A DNA stretch of 64,000 nucleotides from positions 62,001 to 126,000 of the forward strand of contig JACKBN010000016.1 in NCBI GenBank assembly GCA_020634565.1, written 5' to 3'. The DNA comes from Ardenticatenaceae bacterium (GTDB taxonomy: Bacteria > Chloroflexota > Anaerolineae > Promineifilales > Promineifilaceae). The notes beneath the pieces are model-generated. The model did no database searches. It saw only the letters and a list, made by a program, of their open reading frames with translations, and was not told where the DNA came from. A program made the translations under genes and the position numbers. Below are positions 1-8,867 of the stretch, one piece after another; position 1 is the stretch's first letter, and each line of letters starts with the position of its first letter.

Positions 1-20
1 GTTATCTGTAAACGATTCAT
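1..20 (-). CDS. Start of an unidentified gene (5' end only)
   Basis: An ATG on the minus strand at 20 is preceded by a good Shine-Dalgarno sequence (AAGGAG, 8 bases upstream) and lies 33 bases downstream of the stop of the flavin-binding gene. Only the codons for MNRLQI fall inside the window, so the product cannot be named. Its position suggests it is the next gene of the same minus-strand operon. Confidence 0.5.
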
Positions 21-53
21 CTTTCACTCCTTCCAGATTGATAAACACACGCT

Positions 54-572
54 TTAACTGGCAATTGCTTCTTTTTCGGGGCGCTCCGCCAGATGAACTG
101 GCACGCGCGCCCGTGATTTTTCATGGTCTCGCATCTGAATCATGGGAATACCGATGCCGTACGTCAGGAAATCCTTCTCAGGCGTGACCTCAATTAGGCA
201 CGTCGTCGCCACGAAGTCGTCGTTTTGCACCACGTAATTAAAAACCCTTTGAATCAGATCGTCTGATACTTCATCCCGCGAAAGCACTTTTGCTGTGCCT
301 GAAAAAGTAATCGTGGCCGCCGGAATCTTTATCCAGGGCACCAGCGGAATCCGTTTGGCAATCGGAATCGTGACGGAGACATGTGGATTCCCCCGGATGT
401 GCCGCACCTTCCAGGCGTCTTTATTTGTGCCAATGTACAGCTTTTGGTTGTCCACTTCGTAAATGATGCCGACAGTGCGACATTCATTGCGTGCCGTCAC
501 GACTCCCAGCACCGCAAATGGCTCTTCTTTGATTACGTCCCAAACATCTGCTGTCGTTAATTGCGTTGTCAT
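54..572 (-). CDS. Pyridoxamine 5'-phosphate oxidase-like (FMN-binding split barrel) protein
   Basis: The 172-residue product has the look of the small split-barrel flavoproteins. It opens with a helix (DVWDVIKEEPFAVLG), then strands such as CRTVGIIYEVDNQKLYIGT followed by KDAWKVRHIRGNPHVSVTI, the usual cofactor-contact region of PNPOx-like proteins. Such proteins bind FMN, F420 or haem and act as small redox enzymes or sensors; the substrate cannot be told from sequence. The start at 572 is preceded by AGGAG, and longer in-frame versions lack a ribosome site. The stop codon of the serine-hydrolase gene lies only 19 bases upstream, so the two are probably co-transcribed. Confidence 0.75.
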   Translation of the reverse strand: MTTQLTTADVWDVIKEEPFAVLGVVTARNECRTVGIIYEVDNQKLYIGTNKDAWKVRHIRGNPHVSVTIPIAKRIPLVPWIKIPAATITFSGTAKVLSRDEVSDDLIQRVFNYVVQNDDFVATTCLIEVTPEKDFLTYGIGIPMIQMRDHEKSRARVPVHLAERPEKEAIAS

Positions 573-591
573 GTTTTTCTCCTGTTTTCTG

Positions 592-2376
592 TTAACCAAA
601 CTCATGGGCAACGGCCGTTTCCCCAACCATCTTGCCGCCAAAACTGACCGTCCCCGTTTGCCCCGTCTCAGTCACCTGAATATTGTCCTGGGCGAAGGTC
701 AACCTGAACCTCGTGGTACTGGTGTATCCGATTTGCTGGCAGGTCAGTTCAAAGGTGTCTGGCGCAGTCCAGCTACCCTTGGCCGCCATGCAGCCAATAT
801 CAGTTTCTGTGAAGCGGTAAACGCCATCCAGACCAACTTTGAAAACGGCCGTATCATTCACCCGCGCCGTATAGCTAAAAATCGCCTCATTGCCAGCCGG
901 AGTGAACTGGAGTTTGAACTGGTCGTAATTCCAGTTATTCGGCTCCAGGGCATACGTGTGATCAGAGATATGCTCGGCAATTTCTGGCAGCGGCGGCACC
1001 GGCTGCGCCGTTTGCTTTAGCGGCGGCGGACCTGACTGCGCTGCCAGTGCCTGTTGCGCCACAGGATTTTCTGGCAGCGCATCGTCCGACTGAATAGCGG
1101 GCAGCACAAACTGGTCCAGCACCTTCTTCGGGAAAAAGACCCCCTTGCCGCTGGATGAACTGGTCACCGTCAGCACCAGATTGTGCTGCGGCACCACCAT
1201 GATGTATTGGCCCGCCACCCCCACCGCGGCGTAAGCGCCAGAGCGATCCAGCCACCATTGGTAGCCATACCCATCGGCAAATGCCCGCATAAAGTTGGCC
1301 GAAACCCAATTCTGGGAAGTGAGCGCCTGATCGCGTTGACCATTGGCATCCAGTATCACGACGTAGTTCTTGGGGAAGGCGTGGGGCGTCACCGATTCAC
1401 GTACCCAGGCAGCCGGAATGATTTGACGGCCGTTCCACCGTCCCTGCTGCAAATAAAGCAGCCCAATCTTGGCCATATCCTGCGGCTTTAGCCACATCCG
1501 CGCATAGCCAATGTAAATCTCTTGCGGACTGCGCTCCCAGCGCACTTCCTCGATGCCCAGCGGGTCGAACAGGTATTTGCGGGCAAACGTGAGCGTATCC
1601 ATGCCGGTGCTACGCTGGATAATGGCTGAGAGCAGGAAGGAACTCAGATTGCTGTAATCAAACCGTTCACCTGGTTCTGCATCGACCGGCAGGCTGAGAA
1701 TGTGCGCCACCCAATCGGCCGTGGCCTGCGTGGCAAAAAGCCCTTCCCATTCATAAAGGAAGAAGTCCCGACTGCGCATGCCCGTTTGCATGCTCAACAA
1801 ATCTTTGAGCCTGATTTGCCGCATTTTGGGATCGCGAATGGCTTCCTGTTTATCCTCAAAAAAGGAGACCATCGGCACGTCCACGCCAGCGATATGTCCC
1901 TGCTCAATCGCAATGCCGATCAGCGCCGACATGATGCTCTTGGTGCAGGAGTGAATGACGTGCGCCGTCTCTTTGGGAAACAGCGGGTTAAAGTAGAACT
2001 CTGCCACAAGATAGCCATTGCGGATGATGGAAATGGAGTCGATGGCGACGCCGGGGTCTTTGGCCTGGGCGGCTGCATAAAACTCGGGAATTTGCAGCAG
2101 CGTCTCGGAATCCATGCCCTGTTGCTCCGGCGTGGTTGTGCGGAAGCCACCCGTGGGCCAGTAATCAGGTGGGATGGGGTCGTAGGTAACGGCCGTAAAT
2201 TTACGGCTAGGCAGATACGCCCACACAACCATCGCACCATATAACGTGACAAACAGACCAACCATCGCCAACAAGACTTTTACCAGGGTAGATGCTGCAT
2301 TCCAGAAAAACAGAATACCCACCAAGACTGCCAGTACAACCAGAATGGTTCCCGTTATTTGTAAGGTTCGCTTCAT
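592..2376 (-). CDS. Membrane-anchored serine hydrolase, beta-lactamase/class C family
   Basis: A 594-residue protein. Two hydrophobic segments at about residues 7-26 and 33-53 would anchor it so that the catalytic part faces outside. The catalytic domain (about 80-430) has the SxxK motif S143-C-T-K146 and the YxN motif Y241-S-N243 of penicillin-binding-protein-like serine hydrolases. Family members are esterases, D-aminopeptidases or beta-lactamases, so the substrate is open. The C-terminal 130 residues form a separate beta-rich, lipocalin-like region often found behind this domain. AAGGAG precedes the ATG. It lies between a DUF4386 gene and the flavin-binding gene on the same strand. Two ACGGCCGT octamers give TAV within the C-terminal part. 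Confidence 0.85.
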   Translation of the reverse strand: MKRTLQITGTILVVLAVLVGILFFWNAASTLVKVLLAMVGLFVTLYGAMVVWAYLPSRKFTAVTYDPIPPDYWPTGGFRTTTPEQQGMDSETLLQIPEFYAAAQAKDPGVAIDSISIIRNGYLVAEFYFNPLFPKETAHVIHSCTKSIMSALIGIAIEQGHIAGVDVPMVSFFEDKQEAIRDPKMRQIRLKDLLSMQTGMRSRDFFLYEWEGLFATQATADWVAHILSLPVDAEPGERFDYSNLSSFLLSAIIQRSTGMDTLTFARKYLFDPLGIEEVRWERSPQEIYIGYARMWLKPQDMAKIGLLYLQQGRWNGRQIIPAAWVRESVTPHAFPKNYVVILDANGQRDQALTSQNWVSANFMRAFADGYGYQWWLDRSGAYAAVGVAGQYIMVVPQHNLVLTVTSSSSGKGVFFPKKVLDQFVLPAIQSDDALPENPVAQQALAAQSGPPPLKQTAQPVPPLPEIAEHISDHTYALEPNNWNYDQFKLQFTPAGNEAIFSYTARVNDTAVFKVGLDGVYRFTETDIGCMAAKGSWTAPDTFELTCQQIGYTSTTRFRLTFAQDNIQVTETGQTGTVSFGGKMVGETAVAHEFG

Positions 2377-2399
2377 TGTCCTTTCTCCTTACAGAAACC

Positions 2400-3152
2400 T
2401 TAGGCGTGCGCGATAAGCGGCCGTTTCTCTCGCTTGTCTGTACCCGTAGACGCAGCCAAAACGGCGGGATTAAATCCCTTGAAAATCAGCCACACAGCCA
2501 GCACCATTTCATTGATCGCAATGGGCATAGCAAAAATAAGCTCAAAACTCGCGCTCGTCGTAAACGGCACTTCCAGCAGCGCTAGCACAGAACCGACTAA
2601 CAGCAGCGCAGCGGAAAGGAAACCCCACACCGATAAGAAGCGGGGCACAAGCTTTGATTGGTAAAGCACTGTGTAAAACATCAACGCGCCGGTCGTGAAG
2701 ATAATCACATAAAACGTGAAGCCCCACGCATTCCAGGATTGAATTGAGTGCCCGATGCTTTGCAGATAGGCGATATCGGCACCACCATTGTCCAAAAAAA
2801 GCTCGCTTACATTGATCAGCAGCAGGGCATTGATTTCAACCAAAATAAAGAGCACTGCCTCGAAAAATCTGAACACCACATAGCTCAGCGCCAACGTTTC
2901 ATTCTGTTTTTTCAGAATGGGGAACAGAACAATTGGGATGAGTGGTATGGACAAGACACAGGCAAACTCAAGCAGGATGCCGAGCGTAGCCATGATCCTG
3001 TTGGGATACGCTTCATTCAGATAGTCGGGAGACTCCAGAATAGGTGCGTAAAACGCCTTGCCAATAAAGAGAAACGCAGTCGCAATAATGAACAAGATAC
3101 CGACAACTATTGCCTGTTTTCTGTAGGTATTTACCTTTTCTTTGGCCGTCAT
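2400..3152 (-). CDS. DUF4386 family integral membrane protein
   Basis: A 250-residue protein with six or seven predicted hydrophobic segments, beginning with a short basic N-terminus (MTAKEKVNTYRKQAIVVGI). The patterns around IATAFLFIGKAFYAPIL and FRFFEAVLFILVEINALLL match the DUF4386 family, which has no established biochemical role. GGAGG lies 8 bases before the ATG. The C-terminal tail is charged (GTDKREKRPLIAHA) and probably cytoplasmic. It follows the ABC exporter genes on the same strand, across a 135-base gap containing an inverted repeat, and sits 23 bases before the serine hydrolase gene. Confidence 0.75.
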   Translation of the reverse strand: MTAKEKVNTYRKQAIVVGILFIIATAFLFIGKAFYAPILESPDYLNEAYPNRIMATLGILLEFACVLSIPLIPIVLFPILKKQNETLALSYVVFRFFEAVLFILVEINALLLINVSELFLDNGGADIAYLQSIGHSIQSWNAWGFTFYVIIFTTGALMFYTVLYQSKLVPRFLSVWGFLSAALLLVGSVLALLEVPFTTSASFELIFAMPIAINEMVLAVWLIFKGFNPAVLAASTGTDKREKRPLIAHA

Positions 3153-3185
3153 CTTACATCCTCCGTAACTTATACAGCCTTTTGG

Positions 3186-3236
3186 GCTGTGGCCGGTTTC
3201 CTACCAAAGCAACTCAGTCAGAAACCCGGCCACAGC
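3186..3236 (-). repeat. Imperfect inverted repeat between exporter and DUF4386 genes
   Basis: Two 15/16-base arms (GCTGTGGCCGGTTTC and GAAACCCGGCCACAGC) with one bulged base flank a 20-base loop. On the minus strand it lies just after the ABC-2 permease gene. No clear U-tract follows, so it may be a processing or attenuation hairpin rather than an intrinsic terminator. Confidence 0.5.
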
Positions 3237-3287
3237 ATTACTCAATAATTTTTCAAACAACAATTGGAAACGTGAAATCAAACTGGC

Positions 3288-4055
3288 TCATCGATAGGCG
3301 GTTCTCTTAAAAAACTGCATCCCGGCGATGACAATAACGATGCTAATGCCACCCAAGGTCAGCAAATCTTGCCAGATGACAGGGTCAGACAGGTTGCCCG
3401 TGTGGAAGATGACCGACAGTGCATCGGAGACATAGTAGTTGGGCATAAAGTGGGCGATGTTGCGCGTGGTTTCGTTGAAGACAGCCAACAGTGCACCAAA
3501 CATCATCATGGGCACGATGAATATCACCGAAAGCCCGCCCGCTGCGCCGGTGTCTTTAGAGACGGCAGCCGTAATCAACCCCAGGCCAACGGCCGAAATT
3601 GCCAACAGTGCCAGGAACAATGACGCCAGCAGCAAACCAGCCAGTCCACCAAGCGGTTCAAATCCCAACAGCAGCGCCACTAACAAGACGATGAGTCCCT
3701 GACCGGTGGCAATGATCATGTTGGCAATAATGTGGCTGCCCAGGTAAACGGTAGGAGAAACTGGCGTCGCCTGGATGCGCTTCAGCAAGCCAGATTTGCG
3801 GTATTCAACCAGCGCCAGAGCGACAATCATGCCCATATAAATGATGGCATACCCCATCGCGCCTGGTAGCAAATAATCAAAGTGGCTCATTTCCGAGGCA
3901 TAGCCATAGTAATCGTTTCTAATGTCACCAAACGCAAAATAAAAGACCAACGTTAGCCCCACCGGCATGAGCAATAAGATGCCCAGGGTCATCGGGTCGC
4001 GGTACAGCTTCTTCAATTCAACAACAATTAATGCTCGCATCGTTTGCAAGTTCAT
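3288..4055 (-). CDS. ABC-2 type transporter permease
   Basis: The 255-residue product has six hydrophobic segments in ABC-2 arrangement: an N-terminal cytoplasmic helix (ALIVVELKKLYRDPMTL), TM1, a short external loop, and the motif region EYRKSGLLKRIQATPVSP that normally contacts the ATPase. It would form the membrane part of an exporter for a drug, lipid or peptide. The start at 4055 is one base after the stop of the ATPase gene, with GGAGGG inside the end of that gene, so translation is probably coupled. Longer in-frame starts overlap the ATPase gene and have no ribosome site. Confidence 0.88.
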   Translation of the reverse strand: MNLQTMRALIVVELKKLYRDPMTLGILLLMPVGLTLVFYFAFGDIRNDYYGYASEMSHFDYLLPGAMGYAIIYMGMIVALALVEYRKSGLLKRIQATPVSPTVYLGSHIIANMIIATGQGLIVLLVALLLGFEPLGGLAGLLLASLFLALLAISAVGLGLITAAVSKDTGAAGGLSVIFIVPMMMFGALLAVFNETTRNIAHFMPNYYVSDALSVIFHTGNLSDPVIWQDLLTLGGISIVIVIAGMQFFKRTAYR

Positions 4056-4056
4056 C

Positions 4057-4878
4057 TTATAGTCCCTCCGCGATTCGGCGGCCTGTAATCTTGAGAAAGA
4101 CACCTTCCAGATCGTCTACGTGATGCGCTTCCATAAGCGCTTTGGGGGTATCGAGCGCAACCAATTCGCCATAATCAATAATGCCCACCCGGTCACTCAA
4201 CGTCTCGGCTTCTTCGATGTAATGGGTTGTCAGAATGACGGTTTTCCCCTCGTCCTTGAGTGAGGCGATACTTTCCCAGGTTCTGCGACGAGCGCGAGCA
4301 TCCATACCAACTGTTGGCTCATCCAGAAAGACAATTTCTGGATCGCTGATCAGCGCAATGAGCAGGTTCAACTGGCGCATCATCCCGCCGCTGTACCCCT
4401 TGGCCTTGCGCCGCGCGGCGTCGGCAAAGTCTGCTTGCTCAACCAGCTTGGTCGCCCGTTCCCTGATGAGCTGCGGGTTCATGCCGTGCAGGTTGCCAAA
4501 AAGGATGAGGTTTTCCATGCCGCTGAGGAATTTGAAAACGGCCGCTTCCTGCGGACAAACCCCGATATGCGCTTTTGCTTCTTGGGGTTGCCTGGCAATG
4601 TCATAGCCAGCAATCTGCGCCGAGCCGGCCGATGGCTTTAATAAGCCACACAACATGCTGATGGTGGTTGTTTTGCCCGCGCCGTTTGGCCCCAAAAAGC
4701 CAAACATTTCCCCTTTGCGGATATTGAGGCTGAGGTTGTTAACGGCCGTAATATCCCCATACTTTTTCACCAAACCGTTGATAACAATTTCGTTTTGTGC
4801 CTGGGATGCTTCAGCTTCTTCAATTTTCCGCCCACTTTGAAGAGGCTGAGTAAGGATTATTTCTTCTCGTAGTTGCAT
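4057..4878 (-). CDS. ABC transporter ATP-binding protein (drug/lipid exporter type)
   Basis: A 273-residue nucleotide-binding subunit. Walker A is GPNGAGKTT at residues 63-71. The signature is YSGGM, and Walker B with the catalytic Glu is IVFLDEPTVGMD, followed by the H-loop TTHYIEEAE. The sequence type is that of DrrA/CcmA-like exporters. An N-terminal extension of about 30 residues (MQLREEIILTQPLQ...) precedes the domain; the start is supported by AAGGAG nine bases upstream. It partners the permease at 3288-4055. The 229-base upstream gap holds possible operator half-sites, which would fit control by the NarL-type pair at 10.3-12.1 kb, though this is inference. Confidence 0.9.
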   Translation of the reverse strand: MQLREEIILTQPLQSGRKIEEAEASQAQNEIVINGLVKKYGDITAVNNLSLNIRKGEMFGFLGPNGAGKTTTISMLCGLLKPSAGSAQIAGYDIARQPQEAKAHIGVCPQEAAVFKFLSGMENLILFGNLHGMNPQLIRERATKLVEQADFADAARRKAKGYSGGMMRQLNLLIALISDPEIVFLDEPTVGMDARARRRTWESIASLKDEGKTVILTTHYIEEAETLSDRVGIIDYGELVALDTPKALMEAHHVDDLEGVFLKITGRRIAEGL

Positions 4879-4935
4879 TTGAATAAACTCCTTTTAAAGA
4901 GTAGAGAATGACAGATTGCATTTACTAGCAGCTTT

Positions 4936-5000
4936 CTACACACATCTGTAGGATATGAGTGAAAGGGTAGTACTGTCATACCCCGGAGGTAGTATTCAAC
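4936..5000 (-). promoter_or_regulatory. Possible operator region upstream of the ABC exporter
   Basis: CTACA and TGTAG form a small palindrome (4936-4951). Further on are GTAGTACTGTCATACCCC and AGGTAGTAT, with GTAG/CTAC half-sites like those before the gene at 9629-10042. Such half-sites would suit a NarL/LiaR-type regulator. No clear promoter hexamers were identified. The rest of 4879-5107 shows nothing else that I recognise. Confidence 0.3.
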
Positions 5001-5107
5001 GTATTATTCGCGTGTATCGATAATGACAGGGGGACAGTCTTGATTTAACGGCCGTTTCTTGCCATCGCCCGTTCTGTAAAGCTGGAGTTACTTTTATCTG
5101 TGCTTTT

Positions 5108-5846
5108 TTACTGAGGGCCAACTATTGCCAGTCGGGACAAATTGCGCTCAAGCATGGCCAGGCTTTGCCGACCGTACAGCAGGGCCTGGTCGTATTGCTT
5201 TTGCTGATAAGCAATCTGGGCCAAAATATTGCCCGCAATGGCCTGAGCATAGCGATTCTCCAGTTCTGTCGCTAAGTGCAGGCTTTCTTGAGCCAGCTTC
5301 GCGGCAGAGTCCCATTGACCTGAATGATGCAAAACGGCCGCTAAATAATTGCGAGAAAACAGAGTGTCTGCCGGGCTACCATTGGCTTGCAAATGGTCCA
5401 GGCTCTGCTGCAACAGCTGCTGCGCTTCCGCTCGCTGGCCCAAATGAAAAAGAAACCAGCCCTGCCGTGCAAGCAACTTGTACTCGACGATACCGGCTGC
5501 TTCGGGTGAGGGAGTTCGCAACAAACGGTGGGCAGCCCCGCTGAAACAGCTCTACGCCTTCGCGGAACCAGCTTTGCATATCGTAAACGTGAAAAACTGT
5601 TTGCAAGGTATCCTGGAAAAATTGGATAGCAACGGCCGTATCCGCCGCCTTCACCGCTTGCCACCAGGCCACCCGCATGTTATCCACCTCTTCAACAATC
5701 TCCTGAAGGGCCAGACGCTGTCGTTCCCCTTGTAGCATTGTTTCCCGCTGCTGCAGAAAAGTTTGATAGGTTTGCAGGTGTGCCAAGTTGTAGTTGCATT
5801 TCCATGAGTTGTTTCCTTGTGCGATATAAAAAATATCGCCCCTCAA
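5108..5846 (-). pseudogene. Fragment of a TPR/NB-ARC-type transcriptional regulator
   Basis: Two minus-strand frames together encode one piece of an ATPase-TPR regulator. The upstream part (down to about 5530) reads HLQTYQTFLQQRETMLQGER followed by an EEVDNMRVAWWQAV segment, the join after the ATPase in large NB-ARC/LuxR-type proteins. The downstream part from about 5524 carries TPR helices (LLARQGWFLFHLGQRAEAQQ, YLAAVLHHSGQWDSAAKLAQ) and ends at a stop after IVGPQ. A frame change near 5520-5530 separates them. The ATPase and the DNA-binding domain are both missing, so it is a remnant broken at both ends. A sequencing frameshift could explain the frame change but not the missing ends. Confidence 0.7.
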
Positions 5847-5860
5847 AAGGAGCGATATTT
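5831..5860 (-). terminator. Rho-independent terminator after the LiaF-like gene
   Basis: On the minus strand a 9-bp stem (AAATATCGC with GCGATATTT), extended by three pairs beyond one mismatch, closes a 4-base loop and runs into a T-rich stretch. It starts 13 bases after the stop of the gene at 5873-6700. Confidence 0.75.
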
Positions 5861-5872
5861 TCTGGATTGTCT

Positions 5873-6700
5873 TTAATCAACCAATTCCAAGGTGATTTGT
5901 CCGATGCCGCCATCAATATCGAGCATTAAAGTCACATCTGACCCGCCTTCGGCATCGTGAACGTAAGCGCCACCGCGCCGCGCAAAGCCGTCGGCTTCCA
6001 GATCGCCAATCCCTAAATCTGTGTTGATTTCCACGTCAACGTCCCGCGGAACACGCACGGTCAGGTCGCCAATGCCGGTTTTCACATCGATGGTGGCATC
6101 TTGCTGCCAGTCGCCGCCTAAGTCCAGCACAAGCCTGCCCACGCCTGCCTCCACGACGGCCGTTTCCAATGCAGTATCACCCAGCCGTACCTCCACATCG
6201 CCCGCGCCGGAGCGCAAATCCAGGCTTTGCAGATTCAATCCGCTCAGGTCTATCATGCCCGCGCTCGCCCCTACGTTGATTGCCAAATCGAGCGGCACGT
6301 CGTCGTTTAGCTGAATGTCCCATTCGTAACGGTAACTAGAGGGCAGGTTAATCCCCTCGGTATTGGGCTGTTGGATGGTTAAACGGCCGTTTCCATTCCG
6401 CACCGAATAATCAACTTCCGGCTCCCAACGAGGAACATTAAACGTAAACTCAGCATCCAGCAGTTCAGCCGCACCGCCGGTGACATCTAACTCGCCAGCA
6501 CCCATCTCAATCGCAACTTCAACGGATTCAGCGCCACCCACCTCCACATATTCCGAGGTGGTTTGCAGCGAGCCAATGGCAACTGTCCGAGAAGTACAGG
6601 CGGTCAACCCACTAGAAACAATTACCATTCCTGCCAGCACCAGCAGTTTCATTACCAATCCAGTCAAAACGAATAATCTTAAACCTTGTTTTTTGTTCAT
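5873..6700 (-). CDS. LiaF-like / toast-rack domain lipoprotein
   Basis: A 275-residue lipoprotein. The hydrophobic signal ends in the lipobox L-T-A-C (Cys35), so it should be lipid-anchored outside the membrane. The mature part consists of repeating short strands with G-x-G turns (MGAGELDVTGG, RSGAGDVEVRLGDTA, KTGIGDLTVRVP, DLGIGDLEADGF). This is the pattern of the toast-rack/DUF2154 beta-helix at the end of LiaF-type proteins, which tune LiaSR two-component systems responding to envelope stress. A NarL/LiaS-type pair is encoded at 10.3-12.1 kb, so a shared pathway is plausible. AAGGAG precedes the ATG, and a terminator lies directly downstream. Confidence 0.78.
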   Translation of the reverse strand: MNKKQGLRLFVLTGLVMKLLVLAGMVIVSSGLTACTSRTVAIGSLQTTSEYVEVGGAESVEVAIEMGAGELDVTGGAAELLDAEFTFNVPRWEPEVDYSVRNGNGRLTIQQPNTEGINLPSSYRYEWDIQLNDDVPLDLAINVGASAGMIDLSGLNLQSLDLRSGAGDVEVRLGDTALETAVVEAGVGRLVLDLGGDWQQDATIDVKTGIGDLTVRVPRDVDVEINTDLGIGDLEADGFARRGGAYVHDAEGGSDVTLMLDIDGGIGQITLELVD

Positions 6701-6721
6701 CAGAATCTCCTTTTTTAGAAT

Positions 6722-7741
6722 CTAAAATCCTTGTTCATCCAACCAACTATTCATGGTGGTTAATAATTCCGGCGAGATCGTTTCTGCTGGCTCCGCACAG
6801 GAATCTTCAACTATACGAAAACCGTGATTGACGCCAGAGATAGTCGCCGTTTGCAAATTTGCCGGCGGATTGCCGTAGAAAATCTGGTCCATCCGCTCCA
6901 GATTCCATGACGGCGTGACCAGAAAGTCATGCTCGCCGAAGAGTAGGAGGCCGGGACTTTGCACGGTTTGCAGCGCCCACAGTGGGTCATAGTCGTAAAC
7001 ACCGGCATCGAAGCCCAACATACCAAAGGGAATGTAATGACCAAGCGCGGCCCCCAGGCGGGTAAGGCGATAGTGATCGTTTACTTTGTTTTCTAACGCT
7101 GCACCCGTATACCCTTCACACGGGTAAATATGGGTGTACATATCCAGCCCCTGGGTTTGATACGTAGTTATCGGACCGGCGAGGGAGATGAAGAAAGCGA
7201 TGTCCGGATGCTGTGCGGCGGCGAGCTGTACAATCCAGCCACCTTGACTATGACCGATGAGACCAATTTGGTTGGCATCGATCATTGGGTGGTTGTGCAG
7301 GGTGGAAACGGCCGTATACAAATCATCCGCCCGCCCTTGAAAATCGTTCTTGTACCAATTCCCTTCTGAGGCACCCATGCCCCGTTTATTCACCAGCAGC
7401 ACGGCGATGTCTCGCTGCAAGGACAGGTCTAAAACGGCCGTTTCTATCATGTCCGGCGAATAATTTTGGTACAGGCTGTCCCCTGAGCCGGGTGAGAAAA
7501 CAACGGCGGGTTTGGCGGAACGGCCGTTGCGAGGCACAAACAGTTCCGCTTCGAGCATGACACCATCGCTGTTTACAAAATATGACTCGCGATCCGCATT
7601 CAAATTGCTCACAAACCCTTCCCACTGGTCACTCGGTTGGATATTTAAGGGATAATGCTCTACCCGAATTTGATACCCAGCCCACAACAAGAGGGGTAGC
7701 ATGAGCAGTAAAGCAAACCATTTGAAATGTTGTTTCTTCAT
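6722..7741 (-). CDS. Alpha/beta hydrolase, membrane-anchored or secreted
   Basis: From ATG 7741 the product has 339 residues. A hydrophobic signal anchor (about residues 6-22) comes first, then an alpha/beta hydrolase fold. The nucleophile motif is GHSQGG (Ser165), the acid is in GEHDFLV (Asp272) and the base in GVNHGF (His306); the oxyanion turn is near FSPGSGDS. It is probably an extracytoplasmic esterase or peptidase of unknown substrate. No ribosome site is visible: the IS630 element ends only 9 bases upstream of the ATG, so the native leader has been replaced. Whether the gene is still expressed is uncertain. Its stop is 21 bases before the lipoprotein gene start. Confidence 0.82.
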   Translation of the reverse strand: MKKQHFKWFALLLMLPLLLWAGYQIRVEHYPLNIQPSDQWEGFVSNLNADRESYFVNSDGVMLEAELFVPRNGRSAKPAVVFSPGSGDSLYQNYSPDMIETAVLDLSLQRDIAVLLVNKRGMGASEGNWYKNDFQGRADDLYTAVSTLHNHPMIDANQIGLIGHSQGGWIVQLAAAQHPDIAFFISLAGPITTYQTQGLDMYTHIYPCEGYTGAALENKVNDHYRLTRLGAALGHYIPFGMLGFDAGVYDYDPLWALQTVQSPGLLLFGEHDFLVTPSWNLERMDQIFYGNPPANLQTATISGVNHGFRIVEDSCAEPAETISPELLTTMNSWLDEQGF

Positions 7742-7749
7742 TAAGTCAT

Positions 7750-8832
7750 TATAAAAAAGGTTCTTACACAAATTGAAGTTGAGAATCATCAAGCCCAAGA
7801 AGGGAACTAAACCGAGCAATCGGGTACAGTTCAAACCAATTAACTACCGCTTCGGCCAAGGCAGTAACAGAGTCATAAAACTTGTTTCTTGTGACCTGAT
7901 GGCGCATGACCCGCCATAAACGCTCAATCAAATTGAGATGAGGCGAATAGGTGGGTAAAAACACAAGTTCAAGCTGCTCAGCATGGTCTTGACAAAATTG
8001 TGCCACTTTGGACGTTGTGTGGGCCGAAGCATTATCTAACAACAAAAAAATGTTGTGGATGGTGTCATTAACAACTGCAAATGATTGACGAGTTCATGGC
8101 GTTTGTGCGCAGAATGTAACCGCCAGAGAAAGATAACAACAAAGCCAGCCAGGATTTTCAAGTCGGCTATCGACTTTCAATTGCCGCGGCGAGTAGGTGT
8201 GATAATGGACACCAATGCAGTCTGTCTGTCAGGTAAAAGTAGCGGGTTTGATCGGTGGAGGGCGTTGCTTCCAGAGGTGAGGCTGTTGTTTGTGCTTTTC
8301 TTCAGTGCTTCAATCGCTTAACGACATAGAGTGTCGTGACTTGATACGCTGTCTTTCATGATGCCTGCTCGCTTGAGCATGTGAAACGAGCTGACTCACT
8401 ACCTTCGTACATGGCAAGATACACTGCCATCAGGCTTGTGTCAATTGGCACCTGTCTAGTTTCTAAAGTCGCTTGGGCTTGCCCGCAGTTCGCTTTGGCT
8501 TCATCCATTCGAGCATTAACGGCCGTCCTCGACCATGGCTTGCCTGCAGCCGCACGAGGCCACCCTCGTTGTACCGTTTGATATAAGTCCGGACCACTGC
8601 TTGGCTCAAATCGAAAATGGCAGCGATTTCTGGCACAGAACGACCTTGATTCGATAACGCTATCGTTTTGAGTCGCCGATACCATTTTTTATCGTTCGTC
8701 TTTTTCATCGCTTGCTCAAGTTCTTGCTGCCCTTGCTCATCAACATTTGCATAAATCATGGCTTTCTCCTCTGCTTTTTGAGGAAATTGTTCCATGATTT
8801 CTCTATTCAAAAGTGACAAAACCTTTTTTATA
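7750..8832 (-). mobile_element. Decayed IS630-family insertion sequence
   Basis: Imperfect terminal inverted repeats mark both ends: TATAAAAAGGTTCTTACA at 7750-7767, and at 8815-8832 the reverse complement of TATAAAAAAGGTTTTGTC. Both end in TA, the target dinucleotide duplicated by IS630/Tc1-type elements. The length, about 1.08 kb, is typical. The only gene is a broken minus-strand transposase. The element lies between the CPBP protease gene and the hydrolase gene and cuts the latter off from its upstream region. Confidence 0.8.
7764..8795 (-). pseudogene. IS630-family transposase, disrupted
   Basis: The N-terminal frame (8463-8795) encodes a helix-turn-helix region (GRSVPEIAAIFDLSQAVVRT, then KRYNEGGLVRLQASHGRGRP). 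The C-terminal frame (7764-8045) encodes the end of the DDE domain, with LLDNASAHTT carrying the second Asp and LPTYSPHLNLIERLW carrying the catalytic Glu. Between them, 8046-8460 has no continuous frame linking the two, so the first Asp region is lost or scrambled and the protein cannot be functional. Confidence 0.82.
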
Positions 8833-8867
8833 AATACTTAGATTTTTCCTTTATTGGTAGAGGTGCC

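Noticed and set aside
3186..3236. Inverted repeat as a rho-independent terminator
   Set aside because: The loop is 20 bases and no T-run follows on the minus strand, so I list it only as a repeat.
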